Of a DNA stretch of 64,000 bases, positions 23,930-35,564 are shown one piece after another. Made by a program: the position numbers and the translations under genes. Source of the stretch: Aedes albopictus (taxonomy: Eukaryota; Arthropoda; Insecta; Diptera; Culicidae); NCBI RefSeq assembly GCF_035046485.1, contig NC_085138.1, positions 66,022,580-66,086,579 of the forward strand, written 5' to 3'. Positions within the stretch are counted from its first letter, which is position 1, and every line of letters begins with the position of its first letter. The notes under the pieces are model-generated. The model saw only the letters and a program-made list of their open reading frames with translations, did not search any database and had not been told where the DNA came from.

Positions 23930-24185
23930 TAGAATGATGAGCACGAGGATGTTGATGTGTGGCTGTTGGTTGTTCCTGTTTCCAGTCCAATTGTGGGTCT
24001 ATTATGGATTGCCGTTCGCCGATGTCCAAGTATCCGGGTTCATTTGAGCCATGGGCTCAGAAGAGGGTCAGGTTCAGCTGCTCTCAATGGGAAAGAGCAA
24101 CTGACGAAAGTGCCGGGGCTGGGATCGAGCCCATGACCATCTGCTTATGAAGCAAACGTGTAGCCACTACGCCACGGGCCCCGAC
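23930..24185 (-). ncRNA. tRNA-derived SINE-like element
   Basis: On the minus strand from 24183 the sequence begins like a tRNA: CCGTGGCGTAGTGGCTA (A box TGGCGTAGTGG), then GCTTCATAAGC as an anticodon arm, then GGGCTCGATCCCAGCCCC (B box with TCGATCC). A tRNA-unrelated body follows, down to about 23930. The acceptor stem pairs poorly, so it is a SINE or tRNA-like fossil, not a working tRNA. Aedes has abundant tRNA-derived SINEs (Feilai); I cannot confirm the family. Confidence 0.65.
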
Positions 24186-24309
24186 GTACACTGAACATTG
24201 ATTGAGTCTTATACTCAGCACACTGATATAATATTTACAACATTTACATTAGAATATACACAAACATTATACACAAATTCCCTGACTGCTGCACTTTTTT
24301 AGGGTGCAT

Positions 24310-24470
24310 TCAGTAGTTTTTTCAAGAACTTCGTGTAGGAATTCCTGGAAAACTGAAATCCCGGTAGGAACTACTAGGGGAAATCCAGAATGTACTTTAA
24401 AGGGAATTCCTTACAAAGCTGATGAAATTATTGTAGGAACTTCTCAAGGAATTCCTTTAAGAACTTCGTA
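24310..24470 (+). repeat. Short degenerate GGAATTCC satellite patch
   Basis: Words GGAATTCC and GGAACTTC recur at about 24- to 30-base spacing, far more diverged than in the main blocks. Confidence 0.5.
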
Positions 24471-24474
24471 AGGA

Positions 24475-24610
24475 AGCGAACCTGGTGTAATGGAAAGAAA
24501 ACACGATCCCTCTTCCAACAATTCTTCCTTCGGAAGGGAAGTAAAGCCTTGGATGAGTCCAGAGTCGACCTAGCCTCGCGTTAAATATCTTGTTAATGAA
24601 GACAATACAA
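24475..24610 (+). repeat. SINE-like fragment, same family as 43316-43470
   Basis: It contains GCGAACCTGGTGTAATGG and then TTCTTCCTTCGGAAGGGAAG with TAAAGC after it. The inverse of 43340-43375 carries the same word with one change. The tRNA-like head is decayed here. Confidence 0.55.
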
Positions 24611-25440
24611 AAATAAAACTTCATTTTGAACTCCTTGGTTGAATCAATAGAGAATACTATAAAAAAAATCCTGGAAGATTTCCATCTCAGAAACTTTTTT
24701 CGGAATATTGGCGTTGTACTCTTTTTAGGGATTCGAAAACAAGCTTTTAGGATTCAATAAGACAAGCTTTCCTAGTCATGATGGCTAGGAAACCTTGAAC
24801 GATTTTGCCCTTGAAAAAGTACCATGTGGACCGAAACGTCGGGAAAAATCGTATACTAGTGTTTCATATTTAACAAAACCTACCATCTCAACCAAGCATC
24901 ACAGAAACATCTGGAAGAATTCCGGAATGGACTTCCGGAGGAATTCCTGAAAGATCTGCAGGAAATCCAGAAGGACCTCTGTTGGTTACTTACCGCAGTG
25001 GACTGAATTTGGGTGGTTTGGGTATGGGGTTGGCTATTGACCGGTTTTGCCTCACCAGGTGGGAGCAGGAGTATTGGGAGCTCCTTCCCGGAATGCCCAA
25101 GTCCCAAGTGCAAATGCTCACGTCCCCGCAGAGACGGAGCCAGTTAAGAGCAGGGGCGGTAGGGAGCTCCTTCCCAGGAAATGCCCGCAGGCGAATCGGT
25201 ACTCTTAAGTGGACTAAATCAGCCTCGCTCGGCTGATAGCACACCAACTGGTGGAGTTCTGACACCAGAAACCAGGATTGGTTCGGATAGAAAAGCGGAT
25301 TGAAACACCAGAGAAATATTTCTATGGACTTATTCTATTTATTAGCGATCGTTTGCCGGATCGAATAAAACTGTCCCTGAAATGCACAATACGCGCATTT
25401 TTATTCGCCTCCAAACGTCATCACCCCACCGCACAATCGC
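24611..25440. other. No gene; scattered satellite-like words
   Basis: 24900-24975 is again GGAATTCC-like. 25000-25230 contains an imperfect direct repeat around GGGAGCTCCTTCCC (about 25077 and 25160). No coding region can be supported. Confidence 0.45.
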
Positions 25441-25450
25441 TAGCGTAGAA

Positions 25451-25587
25451 CGATCGACGCGCCACCATTTTTCGAATGTTGGAGAGCACAGGTACCTTTT
25501 TCGCGATGTTGCTTTACCGTAAACAACACCGCGAAAAAGGTACCTACACCCTCCACTATTCGAAAGATGGTGGCGCGTCTATCGCTG
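25451..25587. mobile_element. Imperfect hairpin, arms about 60 bases
   Basis: The left arm CGATCGACGCGCCACCAT through GGTACCTTTTTCGCGATG folds on the right arm CGCGAAAAAGGTACC through ATGGTGGCGCGTCTATCG, with about a dozen mismatches and a short loop near 25515-25528. It could be a small MITE or a transcribed hairpin; there is no clear TSD. Confidence 0.65.
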
Positions 25588-25842
25588 CAGTTTAACATTT
25601 GACAGTCAATAGCAGAATGATGATAGCGCGGGCCATGCACGCTGCGGTCGGTAACTCTCTCTCTCTCTGGGTTCGTTCGTCGGTCGGATCACTCATGTTT
25701 GTTTGTTTATTTTCGACACTTTACACCAGAGGTGCATTCATGTCGTTAAGTCTAGAAAATCCATTTCATTTACAATTCATAGGTCTTCTACAATTGTTGG
25801 TATAACCCTGTATCTCGCAGAAATTTCAAAATCTTATTAATA

Positions 25843-26185
25843 CACTGAAGTTTTTTTTTACGACGGTAATGGTTCCGAGTAAAAAAAAACCGCGTAAAAA
25901 AAACCGCGTTATTTCAAGACCCGTCGTAAAAAAACCGCGTTATTTCAAAAAACGTCGTAAAAAAAGTCAAGTCACGTTAGATGTGGTGCTGACTATTTTA
26001 CGCGTGTTTTTGAAAAAACGCGGATTTTTTTTACGACGGTTTTTGAAATAACGCGGTTTTTTTACGACGGGTCTTGAAATAACGCGGTTTTTTTTTTTAG
26101 GACGGACCGCGTAAAAAAAAACCGCGTAAAAAAAACCGCGTAAAAAAAACCGCGTAAAAAAACCGCGAAAAAAAAAATTTCAGTG
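25843..26185. mobile_element. 343-bp TA-flanked palindromic element with CCGCGTAAAAAA repeats
   Basis: The ends are CACTGAAGTTTTTTTTTACG and, inverted, CACTGAAATTTTTTTTTTCG, with TA at 25841-25842 and 26186-26187. Inside, 25895-25970 pairs with 26020-26095 (ACGACGGGTCTTGAAATAAC on one arm). A tandem CCGCGTAAAAAAA run sits at 26105-26170. Target and ends suit the Tc1/mariner/pogo group; no transposase. Confidence 0.8.
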
Positions 26186-26419
26186 TACTATTTTCTTCGT
26201 CACCCAATGCGTCTCTTAAACTCGTTGTTCCAATTTCGTTATCCTGTCGTTCTCTTTCGTATTTTCTACAATTTAAAATCATGTGTTTTACTTCTAGAGT
26301 TGTTCCACAGCATTCGCAGGTGGGAGGGGGTTCCTTTTTTATTAGGAACGTGTGGGTTAGCCGCGTATGTCCAATCCGCAGCCGTGTTAGTACTCGCTGG
26401 TCGGCTGCACTGCTGTAAT

Positions 26420-29400
26420 CTATCTGTATATGTCGTGTTTTATTTCCCTCAGTTTTGCATCTCTAGTTACAAACCAATTGTTCTGCCACTGTTGTCTTAT
26501 TGCTTGTTTCACCACCCTCAAAGCATCATCGCCCGGGATAGGTATGTCTGCAGCTGGTTCTGTCCTCGATTCATTCGCGAGACGATCGGCTTCTACATTC
26601 CCACTGATACCGGCGTGTCCAGGAATCCAACAGAATCGTACTGACTTGTTTTGCACAATGCGCTCAATCTCCTGGGTGCTTGGATTTTCCCGCCTCTAGG
26701 GCCAGCAGACAGCTCGCCGAATCCGTAAGGATTACCAGTTCTCTATGTATGCTTCGGATGGATACTGCTTTCTTAATGGCGTATGCTTCTGCGGAAAAAA
26801 CGCTGCATTCCTGCGCTTTAAAAAGCGGCCCCTACCGTATCCAGTAACTTTGAGCCATCAGTGAAAACGACCGTCGATCTTTGGAAGCGGGTAGAGAGTA
26901 AGCGTTGAACTATTGGACGAACTTTTTCCGGTGGGTCACCGGCTCTTACGTGTTTTTTGACGTCCCACACTATCGACGGCCTTCGTGCATACCACATACG
27001 GTCACTCTGTCTCAGCATTGGGTCAACAGAAGTTAGGGGTGTGCCCGTCAAGTCAGTCAATTGGTCTGAAGCTCGTCGTATTAGCGGAAGGGAGGTGTTG
27101 GTTCGATGTTTCGCCAGTATTCGAATAGCCGTTCTCGATGTGATCTGCATTGCTAATAATTCAAATGGGAGAGTGCCAGCTTCGGCCATGACCGAGTTGA
27201 TCGGGCTGGTTACAAAAACACCAGAAGCAAAACGGACCATTTTGTTGTAGGCAGGAGCGAGAACCTGGAAAGTTGCAGTTCCTCCTCGGCTCACCAGTGA
27301 GATTCCGTTCGTCAACTTCGCTGTGATTAGCGCGGAACCAACCTGGAGTAACGTTGTCCGATTGCCTCGTGGAAGTTTAGCACTGATCATCTTTAATATT
27401 CGGAGACGAGATTCACATGCTTCTTTCGCTATTTGACAATGGGGTTTGTACGTCAAAGTTCGATCAAGAGTAAAGCTGCTAGTACACAGGGTCAAATATT
27501 TGTCCAAAAAGAAACCAATGCTCAAACATCTTGTTTGACTCGATCGAATTTTCATTAGTGTCAAACTGATGTTGTTTCTTGAGTTCTTTCCTTGTCAAAT
27601 ATTTGACCCTGTGTACTACTGGCCTAACACCCATAATACTCAATCGGTTGGTCTTCGGAATGGACATTCGGTCGATGGCAATCTCATTTGATGGTTCCCG
27701 GCGCGCGTTTGGGCTGCAGTAGAATATGTGGGATTTTGTTGCTGATATAGTGAATCCAACGCTTTTTGCCCATCTATCAACGGTTTGACGGCGGTTTGTA
27801 ATTTTTCGATTTTGTGATCGATTTTCGATAGGCCGGTAGACTTTGCTCCACGAACCACTAAGAGAATGTCATCCGCATATAAAAGTATTTCAACTCCTTT
27901 TGGAACCATTCGGAATATGGGCTGCATTGCGATGAGGAATAGAGTTACAGATAGTACGGAGCCTTGCGGTACTCCGTTTTCCAACCGATGTTCACGAGAT
28001 AAATGGCCGCCTACAGATACCTGAAACGTTCGCTCCGTGAGGAAGCTTTGTAGCATGTTCATCATCCGACCACGTATATGCCAAGATTTTAGGGTGCGGA
28101 ATATACCGTGCCGCCAGGTGGTATCGTAGGCCTTCGATAGGTCTAAAGATGCTATCAGGCAGTGTTCATCGACGGTTGGTAACGATCTCTCCAATTCGGC
28201 AAAGTATGTATCAGTGCCACGTCCTGAACGAAATGCATGCTGGCGATTATCTAGGCGTCCTTTTGATTCCAGTTCGGTTATCAAACGGCGGTTGATGATC
28301 CGCTCGAGTAGTTTCGCCATACAACTGGTTAGTGAAATAGGTCGGAAGGCAGAAGGTCCAGTATCGGGGCAATTAGGTTTCGGTATGGGAAATACTATGG
28401 CATTTCGCCAGCTGGCAGGGAAATCTCCACTATGCCAAATTTGGTTGAGTAGGTCAAGTAGCGTCATCTTCACGGACAAAGGTAGTCGTTGAAGCTGTGG
28501 ATAGCCGATCAAATTATCACCTGTCGAAGCACCTCGCCCTTTATCGAGAGCCCAAAGGAGTTCAGCTAGTGTGATGTCGATGTTGTACACGTCGTCAGTG
28601 CTGGGCAAATATTCTATAGATTTTTGTTCAGAAGCTGCTTTTGCAATCTGAAACGTAGGGGGGTGGGGTAACTTGATGTTGCCGATTTTTCGCTATAGTA
28701 CGTTGCTAATTCTTCTGCTACTTCTTCAGGCCTATCCGTGAATCCATTGGCTTGTTTGAGTATAACCGTCCGTTGTTGCCGATTGCCACGTAGAGTGTTG
28801 ACCGTTCGCCACAGTTTAGTCGTCGTGCTACTCGGTGAGATTTTCGCTACGAAATTTTCCCACGATTTCTCCTTTGCTTCGTTTATCGCATTGCGTGCCG
28901 CCGCTCTGGCTTCTTGGAAGCTAGCCAAAGCACCGGGTTGGTTCGGATCCGATGGCTGCAGACGACGGAGAGCGCGCAAGCATTTTCGTCGTCGTCGGAT
29001 AGCTGTCTTTACCTCAGGGCACCACCATGGTACCGCTTTTGGTCCTATTCGGCCGCTTGTACGTGGAATAGCCCTCGTGGCAGCAGCAATAACCTTTTCA
29101 GTGAAGCTGACAACGTTCCATTCGACATTTGGTCGGATAGTTTCAGATGTAATACGTTCAAACAACGACCAATCGGCTTGATCGTATAACCATTTTTGCC
29201 GCATAGTTCGTTGATGAGACCATCCGGGGATGGACACTAATATCGGTAAATGATCGCTGTTATACGTGTCCGACAAGGTTCGCCAAGTAAACCTAGAAGC
29301 CAGATTCTCGGAGCAGGTGGTAACGTCTATTGTCGAGGATTTACCCGTGGCCGGGTCGATGCGGGTAGCGGAACCATCATTGAGGATCACCAACTTTTTA

Positions 29401-29900
29401 TCCAAAGTCGCTTCGGCAATGAACTTACCCAAAGAGCTCGTTTGTTTAGAACCCCAAGCGAAATGGTGCGCGTTGAAGTCACCCATGAGCAGCACCGGCC
29501 CATCTAATTCTTCAAATAACTTACCCAGAGCAGCTTGGCACTGATTCGAACTTGGTGGAACATACAAGGATACAACAGTTACCTGAATCGGAGCTTGTAT
29601 CCGTGCAGCAACGTGGTGTAGCGTTGTGTCGATCTGAACACGCTCGAAAGGTATACCTTCTCGGATAGCAAGGCCTACCCCGTGTTGCCAGTGATGTACT
29701 GTATTCGATTCCAGCAGTAGTGTGTAGTTCCGTCCGATGAAGTTAGAGGGGATTATGTGTTGGCCTACTTTGGTCTCCTGAAGAGCTACGACGCAGGGCT
29801 CAAGTTCAGAGATCAGTAACTTTAGCTCGCTAATGTGGGCCCTGAGTCCTCGGAGGTTCCACTGCAGGGCAAAGCATCCGTCAGAGTGACTGTCTGGCAC
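26420..29900 (-). pseudogene. I-clade ORF2: endonuclease, RT, RNase H (frameshifted)
   Basis: From 29900: AP-type endonuclease with LQWNLRGLRAH, then QETKVGQ, LLMGDFNAHH and NSDHLPILVSIPG (to about 29210). The linker runs to about 28640, where a frameshift occurs. RT follows: FPASWRNAIVFPIPKP, FRPISLTSCMAKLLERI, ASLDLSKAYDTTW, VPQGSVLSV and the intact catalytic LLYADDILLV near 27885. A 139-bp MITE splits the thumb at 27480-27618. RNase H follows with VVFTDGSK (about 26860), AEAYAIKKAV, TDSASCLLAL and FCWIPGHAGISGNVEADRLA (about 26600); the last parts lie in different frames. All domain order and catalytic motifs are those of a working element; the frameshifts and the insertion silence it. Confidence 0.88.
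27480..27618. mobile_element. 139-bp MITE in the I-element RT thumb
   Basis: TAGTACACAGGGTCAAATAT at 27480 and its inverse ending at 27618 form TIRs of at least 23 bases. Host coding resumes on both sides (RLSIMGV before and FTLDRTLTYKPH after, minus strand). No clear TSD is visible; the flanks read GCTGC and CTGGC. Confidence 0.8.
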
Positions 29901-30472
29901 TGACCGCGTAACGGACGAAGTTGATGCTCTGCGTGTTTGTGAGTCAGCTGTGGGGGGAAAAGGTATCGCAGTATCCTGTGTTTGAGGGGGCGCAATGCTG
30001 TGACTTGCCTGTGGGACGATTTGCTGTCGAAACCATTACATTAGTTCTTCCAATACCGACAACAGCCGGCACTGGGGAATCGCTTTGTGTAATGTTTCTG
30101 CGATGGATTCTAGATGAGACTTCTGCTGCTGAAGGGATTGGTGTAGTTTGGCTGCAGTCTTCGTTGAGGATATGTTCTGGCTGGGTTGTTCGAGTCTGTG
30201 TAGGGCGGCGGCCAGGACAGAGAAGGACTACTCCTTCTCCCTGTCGTCTGCCCTCAATTTCCGGTGTCGTGGTAGTGTTGATAGATCCATCGGCTACAGA
30301 GGTGAATTCGCGATCACCGGGCTGGGGTATAGTGTCCCGGATGGCTAGTTCAACCTACCGTACTTGCGTCGGAAGAGGTACTACACTTTCCCTACTTCCG
30401 AACCGAATATTCTCATTGTCCGTTGGATTGCCTTGGTCGTCGTGGTTATTCAAACAATGTTGAGCGTTGGTG
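29901..30472 (-). other. Intergenic spacer or ORF2 leader of the I element
   Basis: Lies between the ORF1 stop at 30473 and the first good Met of ORF2 at 29900. It may encode the extreme N-terminus of ORF2, but no conserved motif is seen. Confidence 0.4.
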
Positions 30473-31123
30473 TTATCGAAGATGATGGTTTGGAGGTGTC
30501 TCCGATGCTTCAGATTCTTCGCTGGAGTAATCCATTTGCGTAAGGTCGTGAATGTTGGTTGCTGTCTTTTTTGGAGGTGGACTGGGATCTGGCGAGATGA
30601 CTGGTTTGCTCTTGTTGGGTTTCGAGGATCGTCCACGCTTTGTTTCCTGAACAGCTGGAGAGTTGGTTCTCGATCGGGTTACTGGTCCAGTTGTCGCTAC
30701 TGTCTTTACTCGATGATCTCGGGTGTGGTGCGGTTTATCACGATTATCAGAATGCTCCCGGTGCTGACGTGGTTGTTCTGAGATATTCTTCTGATTTATC
30801 TGCTCGATGACGTTCATCATTTGTTTTATTTTCTCATCCTTTTGTCTACTTTCCTCCTGTAGTCTAGCGATTTCGGCATCCTTCTTAAGCATGGCTGCTT
30901 CCAGTTCCTTCAACTTCTTCTCGAACGTGCTCTGTTGAGCCGTTACTTGGGCAAAACTACTTGTTTGATGTTCGACGCGTTTTCTTGCTTCCGGGAAGCT
31001 TATATTGTCACGGACTTTCACTCTTATCACCTCAACTTCTTTTTTATATACCGGGCACTGGCGGTTAGTCGGACGGTGGTTTCCCTTGCAGTTTAGGCAT
31101 AATGGGGCTTCGCCGCATTCGTC

Positions 31124-31400
31124 AGTTTCGCTGACATTTCTGAGGAGAAGGATGCAGGAGTTCGCCGCTGCTGAATCCAAAAGATTGTTTTCGTTTCGCC
31201 GGATCGTGTTTTCGCGTGTGTTGGAGATCAGTTTCGCTGACATTTCCGAGGAAGAGGATGCAGGAGTCCACCGCTTCTGCATCCAAGTGATTGTTTTCGT
31301 TAAGTCGGATCGTGTTTTCACGTGTGTTGGAGATCAGTCCCACTGACATTTTCGGGGAAAAAGATTCATCCGAAATAATGCATCCGAATTGTCTTTCGAT
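31124..31400 (+). repeat. 106-bp tandem monomers at the 5' end of the insertion
   Basis: Each unit starts AGTTTCGCTGACATTTC (or a variant) and ends GTGTTGGAGATC. Period is exactly 106 for units 1 and 2; the third diverges after about 30 bases. Tandem 5' monomers in retroelements often carry promoter activity; that role is inference. Confidence 0.8.
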
Positions 31401-31835
31401 TCGTTTTTTCGGTGTATCCGTCGTTAGACGAACACAGACGCGGCGAGTGGTGTGAACGAGTGAACATGTAATATGGTTTGGAATGCATTCTAAACCAATA
31501 CTGACACCGAAGATAAACACAGAAAACCAGCTGAATAGGATTATCCGGTGAGTTCATTCCTTGTTATTCCCTTTTATATTTGAACATGACATATACATGG
31601 GGATTCCGGGGGGGGGTAGCCTAAGGAAGCTAAATGAACTGGTTTCCGGACAAATGTTCGTGGGGTGGCCAGACTTTGTCACGAGAAAACAACCATCATG
31701 TTGTATTCCGAAGGTATCCAGTGAATTTAGCTTACCCTGCTACAACAAACCATCAGGTAGATCATTCCGTTTCGGTATGACTCTGCAGCCATAGGTATTC
31801 CTTGCGCTGATGGTGGGTACACAATCATCATCATC
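31124..31835 (+). mobile_element. 712-bp non-autonomous retroelement-like insertion with 23-bp TSD
   Basis: Bounded by identical 23-base copies of host gag (31101-31123 and 31836-31858, starting AATGGGGCTTCGCCGCATTC). The 3' boundary on the plus strand is (ATC)4 at 31824-31835. The 5' part is two complete 106-bp tandem units (31124-31229, 31230-31335) and a partial third from 31336. A long TSD, a simple-repeat tail and repeated 5' monomers suggest a SINE-like or internally deleted non-LTR element mobilised in trans. No protein domain was found. Confidence 0.85.
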
Positions 31836-32519
31836 AATGGGGCTTCGCCGCATTCGTCTCCGTGAAATTCACCCAAGCAGCTCACGCAGCGCTGTGGTCC
31901 TGGACACCGAGCACGGGTGTGCCCGTAGCTGTAGCAACTGAAGCATAGCATTGGATTTGGGAAGTATGGGCGAGTTGGTACACGTCTCAAGCCGACTTTA
32001 ATGGTTTCCGGGTATGTTGTCTTACAGAAGGTCAGGATCAATGCCGGTGTGTTTACTCTCTTTCCATCCACATTTCTTGTAATTCGCTGTACACGAATGA
32101 CTTTATCATTGGTCATCTCTGCCAAAATGTCATTTTCTTCCATTCGAATTAAGTCAAAGGTGGAGATGATGCATCTGCACACATTTAAGTTCGAATGGGG
32201 AATTACTTCAATCTCAGTTCCGTCGATGAACTTCGACAATTTCAGAAGCTTAGTAACTTGTCCGGGTTTTCGTACCATCAATGTGTATTTTGTGCCTTGA
32301 GCTTCTGACTTCGCGTCTTCAATTTCACCGCCAGCACAAGCCTCAACAGATTTCGCTATGATGTACGGGTTAATCGGCAGTGCAACGCCATTCTTTCCGG
32401 TTAGTTGGAGGTAGGTCAACTCGCCAAAACTATTAGTTGGGTCCATATACGCTGGCAATCTGCGTCCGACTGACCCTCCAGGATCGCCGCTACTAGCGGC
32501 CGCCATGTTGGATTAGTCT

Positions 32520-33060
32520 GATTTGTCCTCAATGGTAACGGTCACCCGTTACCTTCCCCGAGCAAATCACAGAAAAGAGAAAACTTTCAAAACTGTCAAC
32601 CACTTTTTGTTTCTTGAAAAATCTCCCTTCCAACACACCGCGTCCAACACCACTGAGCTGGTGAATGAAAGCACCTAAACAGTCCAGCTATGGTCGTTTG
32701 TTTTGCCGTTGGGAGCACAATGAGCACGTAGCTAATCACTAATTTTCGGCCCTTGTTTGCAGATATTCACTCAACTTTCACTGTATTCACTCTCTGTGAC
32801 ACTTCACGTACCGATTGGTATGCGTTTCGACCGCGGCGATCGCGAAAAACTTGGTAAAACACCCTTGTTTATTTCGAGAGCGCGCACTTTATCACCCATA
32901 CGAGACGGTGCGTCGAAACGATGGGGTCACTCATGCTTCGTGGGTTCTCTCACACGTGCTTCATCGTCGTGGTTGTCTTTCGCTCGTTGCCGCCGTCGTA
33001 CGCTCTCACAATGGACATGAGATGGGGATGTGAGGGTACAATGGGCAGTCGCTTCAGCTG
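32520..33060 (-). other. Probable 5' leader of the I element and flank
   Basis: GC-richer, non-repetitive sequence upstream of the gag start. No coding. The element's 5' end cannot be located without a second copy. Confidence 0.35.
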
Positions 33061-33074
33061 GTGTTGAAAATTCC

Positions 33075-34260
33075 TTCTTCAGTTGGCTTTGCGGACTGAA
33101 CAACCTCCAAGAGGAATTCAGAAAAAAGTATATAGGAGAATCCTGGATGGAGTTCCTGAAAAAAAAAACGGGAGAAGTTTCTGAAAGACTCTGGGAAAAA
33201 GTTCTCGGAAGAATCCCAGAAGTAGTTCCTGAAAGAAGTCCTCGAGGATTCCCGAGAAAAGTTTTTGGAGTAATCCCGGAATGACAGTCCGGAGGAATTG
33301 GAAGGAGCTCCCGGAGATATAGCAGGAAAAGTTCCCGGATAAATCCTAGAAGGAATCCGTGATGGAATCCCCGAAGGTTTTCTTGAAGCGATCCTGGAAG
33401 TAGTTCCTTGAAGAATCCCGGAAGGAGTACCTGAAACAATCCCAGAAGAAGTTTTTAGAGAAATACCGGAAGAAGTTGTTGTTGGATGCTTGGAAGGAGT
33501 TCCTACAGTAACCCATGAAAGAGTTTATGAATAAATCCTGATAGCAGTCCCTGAAAGAATCCCGGAGGAAATTTCTCGAGGAGTCCCGAAAGAAGTTAAG
33601 GAATTCTGAAAAGCGGTCTTGTAAGAATCCCTGAAATAGGTTATGGAGAAATCCTGGAAAAGGTTCTTAAAGGAGTTTCCGTTGAAATCCCGGACAGATT
33701 TGAATGAATCCCGGAATTAATTCCTAATTCAATACAAGAAAGAACTTCTGGAGAAATCCCGGAAGAAATCGCCGGTAAAATTCCATTAATGATCCCAAAT
33801 GGAACTCCTGGTGTAGTCTGAGAAGAAAATATTTGAGCAATCCCAGAAAGAAAATTGGAAATAAGCCGTAAAGGAAGAATACCTGGGAGAATCCTAGGAG
33901 CAATCCCTGAAGGAACTCCATATGAAATCCCGAAAGGACACTCTAGATGAATCCCGAGAAGACTTTCTGGAGGAATCCCTGTTGGAATCTGTTTGGGAAT
34001 CTCAGAATAAATTCCTGGGAGAATTCCCAGAGACAACTTCTGACGGAATTCTTGATAAAACTCTCGGAATCCCAGAAGAAACACCTGGAGGATGCATGAA
34101 AAAAAAAATTATACATATTAACCTTGGCCCTGATTTTCTCCTCTCTAGAGGTCGGTTTCACCCCTTCCGAAGTCACAGTTCTAGAGATTTCTCTAGCGAT
34201 TTCCATCAAATTTCCTTCAGAGACCCTCTTTGGAAATTCAGAAATTCATAAGAACATTTT
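33075..34260 (-). repeat. Degenerate satellite block
   Basis: Words AATCCCGGAAGAAGTTCC and GGAATTCCTG recur about every 24-33 bases. Strongly diverged relative of the GGAATTCC satellite. Confidence 0.7.
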
Positions 34261-35562
34261 GCGGAAACGAAGACTTTCCGCTATTTTTGCCCAATGTTTA
34301 ACACGCTCCTGATCCATCGCACCGTTACGAAGAACTCTCCCACCCCAGCACCTGCCATAAAATATTAAAACCGATACGAAAAAGCGCAAGAGCGGCGCTG
34401 CCACGTGTGGTTCTCATAGATATGTGCAGCTGAGTGAGTATCAACTTTTGCCGGTTGGTGTTCCTACTGGCGAGCGTAGCGCAGCGCAGCGCGTGTGTGT
34501 TATGTATCGCGTTGGACCAAAAAGTTTCCTCCCCGAGGCGACCCCAACCATGGTGGTGCACTAACCACACCACACGAGGAACATTCCAAAGACGCGCAGA
34601 GACCCCATCAGTGGGGCGGGTTGCGGTGATATCGAACGTGTCAAGCCCCCGCGACAAAGTGTACATTGTGGGGTGGAGTGAAATTGCACTTCAGAAGCAC
34701 AATTTTCTAAGATCTTGAAGTATTTTAAAATTATGAAGTTTGAAAGAAAAACTGACTTTTACTAAATCATTTTCCTACAGCCCACGTAAAGATACTGAGT
34801 TGCCCACGGATCTTCAAAGTGACAATGTTACCCCTTTGGTCGGTACCAACCTAAACGGATCCTTCCTAGAGCTTCGTCATCTTATGATCTCCCCAATCCA
34901 CTCTACCCGGCAGATCCGTCTGGTAGGTACCTAGTGTGCGACTCGCGTTGGTGCTGATGCTGTTGAAGCCCACCGTGGAGCTTATTGAAAATTATTTATC
35001 GCCTCGTTTGACATGTGTCATATAGAATTTATGAGATGTATAAAATTTCCCGGACTCGCATGTGTGAGCTGTGTGGAGATCGTTGGGGATTCCACGGATG
35101 GAAAAGTGTGAAAGATGGAACACCACGACGAACCACGACGACAAGACGGCACGGCGGCGCACAATGTGAAGAAAAGCTTGGAAAAGAGCTTTCTCGAACT
35201 GCGAAGAGGTCATGAAAAATTACGGACGGCGGGATAAAAAGAAGAAACCCAATCCTTCCGGTCCTGTGAGTTTTATGGACAATGTATCATCTATTTTTGT
35301 CGGCACAGTCGGTTTATTTTATTATCGGCACCGCAAGAGGCTTTCTCAGAAGTGTGCGAGCAGTTTGGATGGTTGTATTCGGCTGCGTGCAGGATTTGGA
35401 TTTGGGAGCAAATATCTAGGTATCGATAGCAAATTTTATCGTGCTGAATCGATGCGAGGGGAGTATTTCAAGCTCATTTTGCTAAAATGTTTCCAAGTTC
35501 CTGGCAGGGCAAACATCAAAGTTATTTCGGAGCTTTGATTGCATTGGTGCTCGGGAGAGCAG
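34261..35562. other. No gene recognised
   Basis: Mixed sequence, GC-richer at 34320-34680. The frame at 35212-35538 begins with a lysine-rich stretch but has no known domain. Confidence 0.4.
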
Positions 35563-35564
35563 TA

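Larger units (their letters stand above)
30473..32506 (-). pseudogene. I-clade ORF1 (gag) interrupted by a 712-bp insertion
   Basis: From Met 32506: an N-terminal RNA-recognition-like region (KLLKLSKFIDGTEIEV and the VIRVQRITR block), then two CCHC knuckles, CFSCYSYGHTRARC and CVSCLGEFHGDEC (31960-31850). After the insertion at 31124-31835 the third knuckle, CLNCKGNHRPTNRQC, follows (about 31090-31045). A coiled-coil-like stretch (KKLKELEAAMLKKDAEIARL, about 30920-30860) and a basic, proline-rich tail come next, ending in HHLR and a stop at 30473. Without the insertion the frame would be essentially complete. Gag of this clade packages element RNA with ORF2 protein. Confidence 0.85.
26190..33000 (-). 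mobile_element. I-clade non-LTR retrotransposon, near full length
   Basis: Minus strand: ORF1 gag (32506 down to 30473), then ORF2 with endonuclease, RT and RNase H (29900 down to about 26420), then a 3' UTR that reaches the MITE at 26185. An RNase H domain after the RT, together with a gag bearing three zinc knuckles, is characteristic of the I clade (mosquito members are called MosquI in the literature I recall). The 5' leader probably lies in 32520 to about 33000; its exact start cannot be fixed. It is interrupted at 31124-31835 and 27480-27618 and has frameshifts in ORF2, so it is dead although well preserved. Confidence 0.85.

Noticed and set aside
35212..35538. 108-residue lysine-rich frame as a host gene
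   Set aside because: No domain, no splice or codon evidence; chance open frame.
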